64,000 nucleotides of DNA from Pseudoalteromonas byunsanensis (GTDB taxonomy: Bacteria > Pseudomonadota > Gammaproteobacteria > Enterobacterales > Alteromonadaceae). Each line of letters starts with the position of its first letter. The first letter of the stretch is position 1. Positions 63,724 through 64,000 of this stretch are shown one piece after another. The notes beneath the pieces are model-generated. The model was not told the DNA's origin and did not search any database. It saw only the letters and a program-made list of their open reading frames with translations. The DNA lies in the NCBI RefSeq assembly GCF_001854475.1, contig NZ_MNAN01000030.1, positions 1 to 64,000 on the forward strand, in the 5' to 3' direction. Both the position numbers and the translations under genes were made by a program.

Positions 63724-64000
63724 ATGCAAACTAAGATACAAACTTTACCAAGTAAGAAAAACATCGCATTGGTCGCCCATGATGGGAAAAAAACAGCACT
63801 TAAAGCATGGTGTCTTGCCCACCAAGCCGTGCTACAAACCCATCAACTATTCGCTACAGGAACCACGGGACATGTGATTGAAAAAGCAACAGGGCTGAAC
63901 GTTGAGAAACTGCTCAGTGGTCCTATGGGTGGTGATCAGCAGATAGGGGCAAAAATTGCCGAGCATCAAATTCATATGTTGGTATTTTTTTGGGATCCAT
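63724..64000 (+). CDS. mgsA: Methylglyoxal synthase, 5' part cut by the window edge
   Basis: The first 92 codons of a gene that runs past the right edge. Translation begins MQTKIQTLPSKKNIALVAHD, then LFATGTTGHVIEKATGLNV and LLSGPMGGDQQIGAKIAEH, ending in FFWDP, all landmarks of MgsA; the Asp of GGDQQ is the catalytic residue. The enzyme turns dihydroxyacetone phosphate into methylglyoxal and phosphate, a bypass of lower glycolysis under phosphate shortage. The family is about 150 residues, so about 60 are missing. The start lies 8 bases behind the LysE-type gene. Confidence 0.95.
   Translation, partial: MQTKIQTLPSKKNIALVAHDGKKTALKAWCLAHQAVLQTHQLFATGTTGHVIEKATGLNVEKLLSGPMGGDQQIGAKIAEHQIHMLVFFWDP

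Overview
The window looks like chromosome of a marine gammaproteobacterium of the order Alteromonadales, most like Pseudoalteromonas. This is an inference from gene content: a metY-rimP-nusA-infB-rbfA-truB-rpsO-pnp-nlpI block in the enterobacterial order, a Mrp-type Na+/H+ antiporter operon, TyrR next to tyrosine-breakdown genes, a secreted subtilisin and DUF3019/MipA-type proteins. No database search was possible. No phage, transposon or CRISPR array was seen.

Left part, 1-23.2 kb, almost all on the minus strand. The left edge holds a strong stable-RNA-type promoter firing leftward out of the window, so an rRNA or tRNA operon probably lies just outside. Then come cnoX, topB, a chemoreceptor and the six-gene mrp operon (A/B fused, then C-D-E-F-G). 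The conserved translation and RNA operon follows: initiator tRNA metY, two hairpin terminators, rimP, nusA, infB, a hairpin, rbfA, truB, rpsO, pnp and nlpI. nlpI overlaps an exported HExxH protein that I do not recognise. Several starts were moved because a Shine-Dalgarno sequence or family alignment marks a downstream start (MCP, pnp, rbfA, nusA, rimP).

Middle part, 23.6-36 kb, is a mosaic of small units. It holds a possible globin-like protein with a lipoprotein, a DUF3019-MipA/OmpV pair, an operon of a phospholipase C-like enzyme with a parvulin-like protein and a membrane-anchored coiled-coil protein, and an unrecognised soluble/membrane pair with ATGA overlap. These are followed by ibpA, dapE, ompW, a hotdog thioesterase, a small exported protein and tyrR. 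TyrR-box candidates lie upstream of tyrR and of hpd (54.7 kb), linking the regulator with tyrosine catabolism.

The outstanding region is 36.2-52.6 kb: six plus-strand genes, each overlapping the next. Two are clearly related to poly-gamma-glutamate polymerase subunits: a giant CapB/PgsB-like amide ligase with an N-terminal HEAT-like region, and a protein whose membrane part is two PgsC/CapC-like modules in tandem fused to a large extra domain. They are joined by a CHASE2-like sensor without an output domain, a membrane-anchored protein, an exported protein and a 1419-residue exported protein ending in a beta-barrel-like region. No CapA/PgsA homologue is present. I read this as a candidate envelope-spanning machine that makes and exports an amide-linked polymer in a Gram-negative cell.

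Right part, 52.9-64 kb: a POT peptide transporter, hpd and fahA (tyrosine degradation, without hmgA), an M23 peptidase with a bactofilin, a DUF4442 hotdog protein, a Bcr/CflA-type efflux pump, a secreted subtilisin with a PA domain, a LysE-type exporter and the 5' part of mgsA cut by the window end.
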